Assembly: GCF_900105785.1 (NCBI RefSeq)
Contig: NZ_LT629799.1
Location: 3,658,001-3,722,000 of the forward strand
Origin: Microlunatus sagamiharensis
Lineage (GTDB): Bacteria; Actinomycetota; Actinomycetes; Propionibacteriales; Propionibacteriaceae
Direction: 5' to 3'
Length of the DNA stretch: 64,000 nucleotides
This document shows positions 45,921 through 54,030 of the stretch, one piece after another. The notes under the pieces were generated by a model. That model was not told the DNA's origin, made no database searches, and saw nothing but the letters and a program-made list of their open reading frames with translations. The translations under genes and the position numbers were made by a program. Every line of letters starts with the position of its first letter. Position 1 is the first letter of the stretch.

Positions 45921-47407
45921 CGCGGTCGCGAACGACTGGGCGAGCTGCGGGTGCCCGGCCCAGTGGACGTGCTGGTACGACGCGTGCAGCGTCGGGTGCC
46001 CGAGCCCGGCCGGGTCGCCGCTGAAGCCGTCGGCCTCGCCGCCCACGAGCCAGGCGGCGCCCTCGCCCCTGACTGGGGCACTGGTCGTTCCGGGGGGTTC
46101 GGGGGGGTCGTCCCCCCCGCAGCAGGAGACACCGTGGTGCGGTGGAACTCGTGCCCGGTGGCCCGGGTGCCCGCGGGGCCGAGCAGCCCGTCCGTCGGCA
46201 CGACGAGGCCCTGGTAGCGCAGCGTGAGCTTCGGCGACATGACCGCCTCGGCCTCGAGCGCGCCGACCATGGGAACGCCGTCGACGCTGCGGCAGAGGTA
46301 GAGCAGCCCCGCGCACTCGGCGACGGTCGGCATCCCGCCGGCGATCGCCGCGGCGAGGGTCTCGCGCAGGGCGGTGTTCGCGCTGAGCTCGGCAGCGTGG
46401 ACCTCGGGGAAGCCGCCGCCGAGGTAGAGCCCGGCCGTGCCCTCGGGCAGCGCGGTGTCGGTGAGGGGGTCGAGCTCGACGGGCTCGCAGCCGGCGGCGC
46501 GCAGCAGCTCGTCGGTCTCGGCGTAGCGGAAGGTGAAGGCGCGGCCCGCCGCAACGGCGACCTTCGGGCGGGCGGGGCTCGGCGGCCGGACCTCGAGGGT
46601 CGGGTCCCAGGGCTCGACGGCGAGGTCGGGTGCTGAGTGGGCGATGGCCAGGACGGCCTGCAGGTCGACGTGCTCGGCGACCTGGTCGGCGAGGCGGCGT
46701 ACGGTCTCGGCCGCCTGCTCCCGCTCGGCCGCGGGCACGAGCCCGAGGTGGCGGCTGGGGGCCTCGATGCCCGCGTCGCGCGGCAGGACGCCGAGGACGG
46801 GCAGGCCGGTGGACTCGAGGGCGGCGGTGATCTCGGCGGTGAGGCGGGGTGAGCCGGCGAGGTTGAGGATGACGCCGGACAGGCGCACGCCCGGTTCGAA
46901 CGTGTGGAGCCCGTGGACGAGCGCGGCGGTCGTCCGGGCCATCCGGGAGATGTCGACGACGACCACGATCGGCGCCTCGACCAGGCCGGCGACGTGCGCC
47001 GTCGAGGCGAAGCCCTCGCCGCCCATCCGCCCGTCGAAGAGCCCCATGACGCCCTCGACGACGGCCACGTCGGCCGGCGTGGGGACGGCGGCGCCGTGCA
47101 GGAGCAGCGGCGCGAGCTGGTCGGGCCGGCAGAGGTGGGGGTCGAGGTTCCTGCCCGGTCGGCCGGTGGCCAGCGCGTGGTAGCCGGGGTCGATGTAGTC
47201 CGGGCCGACCTTGAAGCCGGCCACCTCCAGCCCCTCGCCCCGTAGCGCGCCCATCAGCCCGGTGGCCACGGTCGTCTTGCCGTGGCTGGAGGCGGGCGCG
47301 GTGACGACGAGCCGGGGCAACGCTCCCTGAGCCCGTCGAAGCGGTGTCCTGAGCCTGTCGAAGGGGGCCCCGGAGGGGTTGGCGTTCTCCACCGCGGAGG
47401 CGCTCAC
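45806..47407 (-). CDS. cobB: Cobyrinate a,c-diamide synthase CobB, frameshifted near its C-terminus
   Basis: The amidase shows LVVTAPASSHGKTTVATGL, VGPDYIDPGYHALATGRPGRN, VVEGVMGLFDGR and, in the glutaminase domain, GGGFPEVHAAELS, AECAGLLYL and GHEFHRT. After GHEFHRT the frame runs into Pro/Arg/Ser-rich nonsense to 45806, while the expected CobB end (AAWLVGGEADGFSG, LHASYQHVHW) continues in the cobC frame. The switch maps to a cluster of G6, G7 and C7 runs at 46092-46118. GTG 47407 overlaps the cobO stop. An insert PFDRLRTPLRRAQG near residue 20 derives from two short extragenic-type repeats. Confidence 0.85.
   Translation of the reverse strand: MSASAVENANPSGAPFDRLRTPLRRAQGALPRLVVTAPASSHGKTTVATGLMGALRGEGLEVAGFKVGPDYIDPGYHALATGRPGRNLDPHLCRPDQLAPLLLHGAAVPTPADVAVVEGVMGLFDGRMGGEGFASTAHVAGLVEAPIVVVVDISRMARTTAALVHGLHTFEPGVRLSGVILNLAGSPRLTAEITAALESTGLPVLGVLPRDAGIEAPSRHLGLVPAAEREQAAETVRRLADQVAEHVDLQAVLAIAHSAPDLAVEPWDPTLEVRPPSPARPKVAVAAGRAFTFRYAETDELLRAAGCEPVELDPLTDTALPEGTAGLYLGGGFPEVHAAELSANTALRETLAAAIAGGMPTVAECAGLLYLCRSVDGVPMVGALEAEAVMSPKLTLRYQGLVVPTDGLLGPAGTRATGHEFHRTTVSPAAGGTTPPNPPERPVPQSGARAPPGSWAARPTASAATRPGSGTRRCTRRTSTSTGPGTRSSPSRSRPRCTTTRPAPRASRTSTGRTTTSPTTATRTWARASSTSP
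47325..47364. repeat. Two tandem extragenic-type repeats inside cobB
   Basis: CCCTGAGCCCGTCGAAGCGG (47325-47344) and TCCTGAGCCTGTCGAAGG (47347-47364) are copies of the CCTTCGACAGGCTCAGG-type repeat scattered in many actinobacterial genomes (from memory). Here they are translated as PFDRLRTPLRRAQG. Confidence 0.65.
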
Positions 47408-48018
47408 CACTCGATCCCCCGCTGGCCCTTCTGGCCCTGCTCGAAGGGGTGCTTGACCTGGGTCATGTCGGTGACGAGGTCGGCGACCTCGACGAGGCGC
47501 GGGTTGGCGCGGCGCCCGGTGATCACGACGTGCTGCTGGCCGGTGCGTCCGGCGAGCGTGCTGACGACGTCGTCGACGTCCACCCAGCCCCACTGCATCG
47601 GGTAGGTGAACTCGTCGAGGACGTAGAGGGTGTGAGTCTCGGCGGCGAGGCGGCGCTTGATCTCGGCCCAGCCCTCCGCGGCAGCACGTGCGTGGTCCTC
47701 CTCCGTGCCCTCCTTGCGGGCCCACGACCAGCCGGCGCCCATCTTGTGCCACTCGACCGGCCCGCCCTGGCCGGTCTGGGCGTGCAGCTCGCCGAGCGTC
47801 TCGAGCACGGTCTGCTCGCCGATGCGCCACTTGGCCGACTTGACGAACTGGAACACGCCGATCGACCAGCCCTGGTTCCAGCCGCGCATGGCCAGCCCGA
47901 AGGCGGCCGTCGACTTGCCCTTGCCGTCCCCGGTGTTGACCACCAGCAGCGGCCGGTTGCGGCGCTGCCTGGTCGTGAGCCCGTCGTCCGGCGTCCGCTC
48001 GACGCGTCCCTCGGGCAT
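47404..48018 (-). CDS. cobO: Cob(I)yrinic acid a,c-diamide adenosyltransferase
   Basis: The 204-residue BtuR/CobO-type enzyme has the P-loop LLVVNTGDGKGKSTAAFGLAMR, GVFQFVKSAKWRIGEQ, LYVLDEFTYPMQWGWVD and VVITGRRANPRLVEVADLVT. It adds the adenosyl group to the corrinoid cobalt. Its ATG overlaps the chelatase stop by one base (TGATG). Confidence 0.95.
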   Translation of the reverse strand: MPEGRVERTPDDGLTTRQRRNRPLLVVNTGDGKGKSTAAFGLAMRGWNQGWSIGVFQFVKSAKWRIGEQTVLETLGELHAQTGQGGPVEWHKMGAGWSWARKEGTEEDHARAAAEGWAEIKRRLAAETHTLYVLDEFTYPMQWGWVDVDDVVSTLAGRTGQQHVVITGRRANPRLVEVADLVTDMTQVKHPFEQGQKGQRGIEW

Positions 48019-50195
48019 CAGGCCGCCCTCGGTCCCTGGGTCTGCCGCAGCGCCGGGTCGAGAGCGGCGCGCTCGGTGCGTACGGCGTCGACCAGCGAAC
48101 CCGCCGCCACCTCGCCGAGCCTGACGTGGTCGGCGCCCAGCCGCACGGCGAGGTCGCGGGCGAGCCCGAGGCTCATGCGGCCGGTCTCGCAGTCGACGAC
48201 GAGCGCGCTGACCCCGGTGGCGCGCAGCAGCTCGGCGGCCTGGCGCGACCGGGCGACGGCGTCGGGCCCGCTGGTGGCCCGGCCGTCGGTGACGACCACG
48301 AGCAGCGGCCGGCGTCGGGGGTCGCGGAGGCGTTCGAGCCGGAGCGTCTCGGCCGCGCGGAGCAGGCCCTCGGCCAGCGGGGTGCGCCCGCCGCTCGGGA
48401 GGTCGGTGAGCCGGCGCGCGGCGACCTCGACCGAGGAGGTCGGCGGCAGGGCGAGGACGGCCTCCGTGCCCCGGAACGTCACCAGCCCGACCTTGTCGCG
48501 GCGCTGGTAGGCGTCGAGCAGCAGCGACAGGACGGCGGTCTTGACCGCCTCCATGCGCTTGCGCGCGGCCATCGAGCCCGAGGCGTCGACGGCGAGCAGG
48601 ACGAGGTTGGACTCGCGGCCCTCGGTGACCGCGTGGCGCAGGTCGGTGCCCACGAGCCGGAGCCGTGAACCGTCCGTACGCCCGCGGGTCGCCTGGTGCG
48701 GTGCTGCGGCGCGGACGGTGGCGCTGAGGTGCAGCGGCCGGTGCTCGCCGTCGGGCAGGGTCGAGCCGACCGTACGACCGGTGCTGGTGACCGCGCGGCT
48801 GCGGCGCCCGGCCGTGCCCGTCCCGACACCGCGGGCGGTGAAGAGGCGCGTCCGGTAGGCCTGACCGGGTGCCGCGACGGACACGGCGACCGCCCCACGG
48901 GTCGGGTCTCCGTCGCGGGCGTCCGGGGTGCTGCTCGGCTCCGGGGCGGCCGGCGGCTCGGGCTGCCGGTCCGCGGGACCCTGCGGGCCGTCCTCACGGT
49001 CGGCGGATCCCGGACCGGGCGGGGTGGCCGGCGGGTCGCCGGCCTGGGCGTCGGCCGGGTCGGCCGCGTCGCCGGTGCCCTCCGAGTCGTCCGGGCCGGG
49101 GCTCGGCGGCGGGTCCTGCGGCGGGTCGGGGATGGGCGGGTCGTCGTCGCCGAGCAGCCGGTCGAGCAGCTCCTCGTCGAGCCCGGGCGCGTCGAACGGG
49201 TTGCGCCGGCGGCGGTGCGGCAGCGCGAGCCGGGCGGCGGCACGGATGTCGGCCTTGGTGACCCGGTCGCGCCCGTGCCAGGCGGCGTGCGCGACGGCGG
49301 CACGGGCGGTGACGAGGTCGGCGCGCAGCCCGTCGACCTCGAAGGCCGCGCACACCTCGGCGATGAGCAGCAGCTCGGCGTCGCCCAGCCCGACGTGGGC
49401 CACGCGGGCCTGCGCGTCGGCCAGCCGGTGGCGCAGGCGGGTCTCGGACTCGCTCCATGCGGCGGCGAACGACTCGGGGTCGAGGTCGTACGCCATCCGG
49501 CGCCGGACGACCTCGGCGCGTAGGGCGGGTTCGCTGGGGGCGGCGACCTCGACGGTCAGCCCGAACCGGTCGAGCAGCTGCGGGCGGAGCTCGCCCTCCT
49601 CGGGGTTCATGGTGCCGACGAGCACGAGCCGGGACGCGTGCGCGATCGAGACGCCCTCGCGCTCGACCGTGGACCGGCCGGTCGCGGCGGCGTCGAGGAG
49701 CAGGTCGACGAGGTGGTCGTGGAGGAGGTTGACCTCGTCGACGTAGAGCAGGCCGCGGTGCGCGGCGGCGAGCAGGCCGGGGGAGTAGACGACCTCGCCG
49801 GAGCCGAGGGCCTGGCGCAGGTCGAGCGAGCCGATGACGCGGTCCTCGGTCGCGCCGACGGGGAGCTCGACCAAGCGGGCCGGTCGGGTCGTCGCAGGGT
49901 CCTGGTCATGCGGACCGTCGGGGCACGTCGGGTCGGGCGCGGCCGGGTCGCAGCCGAACCGGCACCCCTCGACGACCGCGACCTCGGGGAGCACGGCGGC
50001 GAGCGCCCGGACGGTCGTCGTCTTCGCCGTGCCCTTCTCGCCGCGGACGAGCACGCCGCCGACCTCGGGCGAGACGGTGGTGAGGACCAGCGCGAGCGCC
50101 AGGTCCTCGGAGCCGACGACGGCGGAGAAGGGGAAGGTCGGCGCCGGGCGCGCGGTGCGCGCCGGCGGCGTCGATGACGGGGGTGAGCCGGGCAT
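48018..50195 (-). CDS. ChlI-ChlD-type chelatase subunit (AAA+ and VWA domains), probable cobalt chelatase component
   Basis: The 725-residue protein joins a ChlI/BchI AAA+ domain and a ChlD VWA domain by an acidic Pro-rich linker (about residues 335-420). The AAA+ part has FPFSAVVGSEDLALALVL, Walker A GEKGTAKTT, YSPGLLAAAHRGLLYVDEVN and GTMNPEEGELRPQLLDRF; the VWA part has the MIDAS LAVDASGSMAARKRMEAVK. In B12-making actinobacteria such I-D fusions work with CobN to insert cobalt. cobN is not in this window. The gene is first behind the second cobalamin riboswitch. Its C-terminal ALRQTQGPRA comes from a decayed copy of the repeat found in cobB. Confidence 0.9.
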   Translation of the reverse strand: MPGSPPSSTPPARTARPAPTFPFSAVVGSEDLALALVLTTVSPEVGGVLVRGEKGTAKTTTVRALAAVLPEVAVVEGCRFGCDPAAPDPTCPDGPHDQDPATTRPARLVELPVGATEDRVIGSLDLRQALGSGEVVYSPGLLAAAHRGLLYVDEVNLLHDHLVDLLLDAAATGRSTVEREGVSIAHASRLVLVGTMNPEEGELRPQLLDRFGLTVEVAAPSEPALRAEVVRRRMAYDLDPESFAAAWSESETRLRHRLADAQARVAHVGLGDAELLLIAEVCAAFEVDGLRADLVTARAAVAHAAWHGRDRVTKADIRAAARLALPHRRRRNPFDAPGLDEELLDRLLGDDDPPIPDPPQDPPPSPGPDDSEGTGDAADPADAQAGDPPATPPGPGSADREDGPQGPADRQPEPPAAPEPSSTPDARDGDPTRGAVAVSVAAPGQAYRTRLFTARGVGTGTAGRRSRAVTSTGRTVGSTLPDGEHRPLHLSATVRAAAPHQATRGRTDGSRLRLVGTDLRHAVTEGRESNLVLLAVDASGSMAARKRMEAVKTAVLSLLLDAYQRRDKVGLVTFRGTEAVLALPPTSSVEVAARRLTDLPSGGRTPLAEGLLRAAETLRLERLRDPRRRPLLVVVTDGRATSGPDAVARSRQAAELLRATGVSALVVDCETGRMSLGLARDLAVRLGADHVRLGEVAAGSLVDAVRTERAALDPALRQTQGPRAA

Positions 50196-50224
50196 GTGCG
50201 GTGGAACCCTCCTGCGGGTGTCCT

Positions 50225-50345
50225 CGCCCGCGAGCCGTGGGTGTGCGGCGCAGCAGACGTCCTGACTCCCGGGTCGTACGACTCACCCGGTCACAGTGGC
50301 GGGACCGCTCCGGACTCTCACCGGATTCCTCTGCTCGCGTCGCCG
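50225..50345 (-). promoter_or_regulatory. Cobalamin riboswitch upstream of the chelatase-cobOBCA operon
   Basis: Minus-strand order: GGAATCCGGTGAGAGTCCGG, then GCGGTCCCGCCACTGTGA (core GCCACTG) and GGGAGTCAGG, the conserved cobalamin riboswitch blocks. It precedes five coupled cobalamin genes. Confidence 0.93.
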
Positions 50346-50373
50346 CCGATCCTCTCACGGCCGAGCCGTCGGA

Positions 50374-50424
50374 GAACTTCTCGCCCGTGGTGCACCTCAG
50401 CGGTGCACGAGGGGCGAGAACTTC
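50374..50424 (-). terminator. Long hairpin downstream of the GDSL hydrolase gene
   Basis: Two 23-base arms with three mismatches (GAACTTCTCGCCC ... GGGCGAGAACTTC) surround a 5-base loop. It lies 15 bases after the hydrolase stop on the minus strand and just ahead of the riboswitch, so it probably insulates the B12 operon. Confidence 0.6.
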
Positions 50425-50438
50425 TACGCCAGGCGAGG

Positions 50439-51272
50439 TCAGGATCGCAGGAAGGTCTGCGGAGGGCATGCCTCGCCCACCGCGGCGGCGATGGCCGAGG
50501 CGTACGCGGCCTGGCCCTCCGCCGTCAGGTGGAAGCTCGACGAGCTGGGGACGAGCGAGCCGAGCGAGGCCAGCACGACGCCGTTGACCCAGGGCGCCTG
50601 GCGGTCCGACAGCGCGTGCCCCTCGAAGGCGGCGGTGACGTCGACGAAGCGGGCTCGGACCCCGGTGGCCTGCGCGCGCTCGACGCCCGCGGCGAGGGCG
50701 GCATCGAGGGCCTCGCTCTGGATGCCCATCCACTCCGCGTCGGCCTCGGCCACGAAGAGCGGCAGCACCTCCGAGGCCCGGTGGCCCTGCGGGGTGGGCC
50801 GTGATCCGAGCAGCCGGGGGTAGCCGGTCACGAGGATCTCGGCGTCGGGCGCCCGCCGTGCGACGTCGGAGAGCACGCGCACCAGGGGGACCGTGCGGTC
50901 CTGCGGCGAGGCCGCGGGCCCACCGAGGAAGGCGATCCGCTGCCGCGCGCCCGCCTTGATCGACTCCCGCCACGGCGCGCCCTGGTCGAGGACGGCCTGG
51001 ATCCGCGGGTCGGGGGAGTGGAGGCAGGCGGCGAGGACGGTGGCGAAGCCGGCGTCGTTCCCGCCCACCGTGAGCGTCACCGTCTGCGTGCTCTCGCGCA
51101 GCGACGAGACCTGCGTGGCGAGCACGTCGCCGGTCACGGCCCCCGAGCGGGCGGCGCCGGTCAGCGCCGAGAAGCGCGCCGCCCCCGTCTCCTTGAGCAG
51201 AAGGGGATAGGCCAGCGAGGGCAGCAGGCCCTCCCCGGACGCGTACGAGTCCCCCAGTGCGACGTAACCCAC
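50439..51272 (-). CDS. SGNH/GDSL hydrolase
   Basis: The 277-residue esterase-like protein has block I VALGDSYASGEG (catalytic Ser), block III LTVGGNDAGFATVL, and a C-terminal His in SSSFHLTAEGQAAYA. No signal peptide is visible because GTG 51272 places the GDS motif at residue 7; similar actinobacterial enzymes are often secreted, so a start further upstream cannot be excluded. The substrate is unknown. Confidence 0.87.
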   Translation of the reverse strand: MGYVALGDSYASGEGLLPSLAYPLLLKETGAARFSALTGAARSGAVTGDVLATQVSSLRESTQTVTLTVGGNDAGFATVLAACLHSPDPRIQAVLDQGAPWRESIKAGARQRIAFLGGPAASPQDRTVPLVRVLSDVARRAPDAEILVTGYPRLLGSRPTPQGHRASEVLPLFVAEADAEWMGIQSEALDAALAAGVERAQATGVRARFVDVTAAFEGHALSDRQAPWVNGVVLASLGSLVPSSSSFHLTAEGQAAYASAIAAAVGEACPPQTFLRS

Positions 51273-51348
51273 GCCCCCAGCCTCCGCCGTCCAGCCCTCG
51301 TGCCGCGGGGCGGGCGTCTCGTCAGGCCTCGCTCGGTGCGCCGGGGCG

Positions 51349-52053
51349 TCACCAGGGCGTGGGGCCCTCCCGGTCGAGGAAGCGCCCGCTCGGGCCCTCG
51401 GTGTCGAGGGCGGCCGCGACCACCGCGTCGCTGCCCTCCTCGACGCTGTGCCCGGCGTGGTCGGTGAACTCGGTGGCGGTCAGGCCGGGGTCGACCGCCG
51501 TGACGAGCACCTGGGGCAGGCCCTTGGCGTACTGCACGACCAGCATGTTCAGGGCGGCCTTGGAGGCCGGGTAGGGCAGGTGGGCGATGTCGGCGTAGAC
51601 CGGGTCCGTCGACTGCAGCCGGAGCGAGCCCATGCCGGACGACACCATGACCAGCCGCGGCCGGTCCCCGCGCAGCAGCAGCGGCAGGAAGGCCTGGGTG
51701 ACCCGCACCGGGCCGAGCAGGTTGGTCGTGAGGACGTCGGCGAAGTCGGCCGGCCCGACCTCGGCGGCCGGGGCCCAGGTGCCCGGGACGCCCGCGTTGT
51801 TGACCAGCACGTCGAGCGAGCCCAGCGACTCCTCCACCTGCCGGGCGGCGGCCGCGACGGAGTCGTCTTCGGTCACGTCGAGCGCGAGCGGGCGGACGTC
51901 GAGCCCGGCGAGCGTGGGGTCGTCCCGGACCCGGCGGCCGAGCGCCTCCGCGTCGCGCGCGCCGGCCAGGACGGTGTGACCCTGCCCGGCCAGCCGGCGG
52001 GTGGTCGCAGCCCCGATGCCCCGCGAGGCCCCGGTCACGAGGATGGTGCTCAT
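51349..52053 (-). CDS. Short-chain dehydrogenase/reductase
   Basis: The 234-residue SDR has ILVTGASRGIGAATTRRL, VLVNNAGVPGTW, a catalytic VMVSSGMGS and PYPASKAALN (Tyr-x3-Lys). ATG 52053 directly precedes the first strand. It lies 25 bases after the ABC ATPase gene on the same strand and may belong to that operon. Confidence 0.88.
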   Translation of the reverse strand: MSTILVTGASRGIGAATTRRLAGQGHTVLAGARDAEALGRRVRDDPTLAGLDVRPLALDVTEDDSVAAAARQVEESLGSLDVLVNNAGVPGTWAPAAEVGPADFADVLTTNLLGPVRVTQAFLPLLLRGDRPRLVMVSSGMGSLRLQSTDPVYADIAHLPYPASKAALNMLVVQYAKGLPQVLVTAVDPGLTATEFTDHAGHSVEEGSDAVVAAALDTEGPSGRFLDREGPTPW

Positions 52054-52078
52054 GCCGTCATGATCACCGATGCGTCGG

Positions 52079-53143
52079 TCAGGGCGCGGTGAGGAGGACG
52101 CGGTCGGTGTCGAGGCCGAGGGAGACCCGGGTGCCGGGGGCGAGGCCGCGCAGCCGCGAGCCGGAGAGCTGGGCGACGAGCTCGGCACCCTCGGGGGCGC
52201 GGACGCGGACGCGGGACACCGCGCCGCTGAACTGCACGTCGACGACCTCGGCCCCGCCCGACTCGTCCGGGGTGACGGTGAGGTGCTCGGGCCGGACGAG
52301 GGCGACGCCCGGTCCGTCGGTGACGGAACCGTCGAGGGTCGCGACCTCGGTGCCGAGGACCCGGGCGCGGCCTGCGGCGACCTGGGCCGGGATGCGGTTC
52401 ATCAGGCCGACGAAGTCGGCGACGAAGGGGTTGGCCGGGTGCGCGTACAGCTCCTGCGGCGAGTCCAGCTGCTGCAGCCGGCCCTGGCTCATGACGCCGA
52501 CGCGGTCGGCGATGGCCAGCGCCTCCTCCTGGTCGTGGGTGACGAAGAGGGTGGTCGTGCCGACCTCGAGCTGCACGCGGCGGATCTCGTCGCGCAGCTG
52601 GACGCGGACCTTGGCGTCGAGGGCGGAGAGGGGCTCGTCGAGGAGGAGGACGGAGGGTTCGATGGCCAGGGCCCGGGCCAGCGCGACGCGCTGCTGCTGG
52701 CCGCCCGAGAGCTCGGTGGCGTAGCGGTCGGCCTGGTGGGCGAGCCCGACGAGCTCGAGCATCTCCCGGGCCCGCGAGGCGCGGCGGGACCGGTCGACCT
52801 TGCGCAGCCGCAGCCCGAACTCGACGTTGTCCTGCGCGGTTAGGTGCGGGAAGAGCGAGTACGCCTGGAAGACCATGCCCATGTCGCGCTGGTTGGCGGG
52901 GACGTTCGTGACGTCCTTCCCGCCGACGACCACGCGCCCGACCGTGGGCTCGTCGAGGCCGGCCAGGATCCGCAGCGCCGTCGTCTTACCGCAGCCCGAC
53001 GGACCGAGCAGGGCGACGAGCTCGCCGGGGTGCAGCGTCAGGTCGAGCCCGTCGAGCGCCCGCGTGGCGCCGTAGTGGCGCTCGAGGCCCTCGAGGCGCA
53101 CCTCGACCCCGGTCCGCTCCGCCGCGCGTGCGGTGGTCGTCAT
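52079..53143 (-). CDS. ABC importer ATPase (spermidine/iron/thiamine-type, TOBE-containing)
   Basis: The 354-residue protein has Walker A GPSGCGKTTALRILAGL, the Q-loop MVFQAYSLFPHLT, signature ELSGGQQQRVALARALA, Walker B LLLDEPLSALDAKVR and a C-terminal TOBE-like domain (ALVRPEHLTVTPDE). It belongs to the CUT1/PotA-FbpC class. With two permeases and a lipoprotein upstream it forms a complete importer. Confidence 0.92.
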   Translation of the reverse strand: MTTTARAAERTGVEVRLEGLERHYGATRALDGLDLTLHPGELVALLGPSGCGKTTALRILAGLDEPTVGRVVVGGKDVTNVPANQRDMGMVFQAYSLFPHLTAQDNVEFGLRLRKVDRSRRASRAREMLELVGLAHQADRYATELSGGQQQRVALARALAIEPSVLLLDEPLSALDAKVRVQLRDEIRRVQLEVGTTTLFVTHDQEEALAIADRVGVMSQGRLQQLDSPQELYAHPANPFVADFVGLMNRIPAQVAAGRARVLGTEVATLDGSVTDGPGVALVRPEHLTVTPDESGGAEVVDVQFSGAVSRVRVRAPEGAELVAQLSGSRLRGLAPGTRVSLGLDTDRVLLTAP

Positions 53144-53156
53144 CGCCGTCCTTCCG

Positions 53157-54020
53157 TCATGCCTGGGCAGGGGTCGTCGGGGCCGGCGTCCCCGTGGTCA
53201 CCGCGGCCGTCCGTGCCGACGCGGTCGCCGAGCGGCGCCGCCGTCCGCCGCTGACCACCGACAGGACCACGAGCAGCACGGCGGCGAAGAGGATCGAGGC
53301 CAGCGAGGCGGCGATCGACTCCTGCGCGTCCGACTTGGCCTGCAGGTTGATGGCGACCTGCAGGGTGTCGTAGTTGAGCAGCGAGGCGAAGGTGAACTCG
53401 CCCAGCACCAGCGCGATCGAGATGAAGGCGGCCGAGAGCAGCGCCGTCGTCAGGTTGGGCACGACGACGCGGACGATCACCGTCGCCCACCCGGCGCCCA
53501 GGCTCCGCGCGGCCTCGGCGAGCGTCGTCACGTCGATCGCCGACAGCCCCGCGTCGAGCGCGCGGTAGGCGTACGGGAGGACGAGGACGACGTAGAGCAG
53601 CGCCAGGACGTACGGGGTGTCGCCGAAGAGGTAGTTGAGCCAGAGCACGACGTTCTTGAGCCCGACGACGATCACCAGCGGAGGCACGGTGAGCGGCAGC
53701 AGGCAGAGGAACTCCAGCGGCCGGGCCGCCCACGGCACCCGCAGCCGCACCCAGATCATCGTGGGCACGAGCAGCACGACCATCAGCACGACGGTCAGCA
53801 CCGCGAGCACCAGCGACGTGACGATCGCGCCCGACAGCTGCGGGTCGGTCACGAGCTTGGCCCACGCCGCGCCCGTACGCCCGCCGGTGCGGAAGCTGCG
53901 GGTGCTGAAGTCGAGCATGCTGACCAGCGGCACGACGAAGAAGAGGCCGACGAGCACCAGCACGACGACGCGGAAGACGGTGAGCCGGCGCCGGGCCGCG
54001 CGCCTGGGGCTCGTGCTCAT
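53157..54020 (-). CDS. ABC importer permease 2
   Basis: The 287-residue protein has six hydrophobic helices and the EAA loop AEAARSLGAGWATVIVRVVVP, which couples to the ATPase. The arrangement of two separate permease genes suits the polyamine/phosphonate/iron importer type. It starts 10 bases after permease 1. Confidence 0.92.
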   Translation of the reverse strand: MSTSPRRAARRRLTVFRVVVLVLVGLFFVVPLVSMLDFSTRSFRTGGRTGAAWAKLVTDPQLSGAIVTSLVLAVLTVVLMVVLLVPTMIWVRLRVPWAARPLEFLCLLPLTVPPLVIVVGLKNVVLWLNYLFGDTPYVLALLYVVLVLPYAYRALDAGLSAIDVTTLAEAARSLGAGWATVIVRVVVPNLTTALLSAAFISIALVLGEFTFASLLNYDTLQVAINLQAKSDAQESIAASLASILFAAVLLVVLSVVSGGRRRRSATASARTAAVTTGTPAPTTPAQA

Positions 54021-54030
54021 CGGACCCCCC

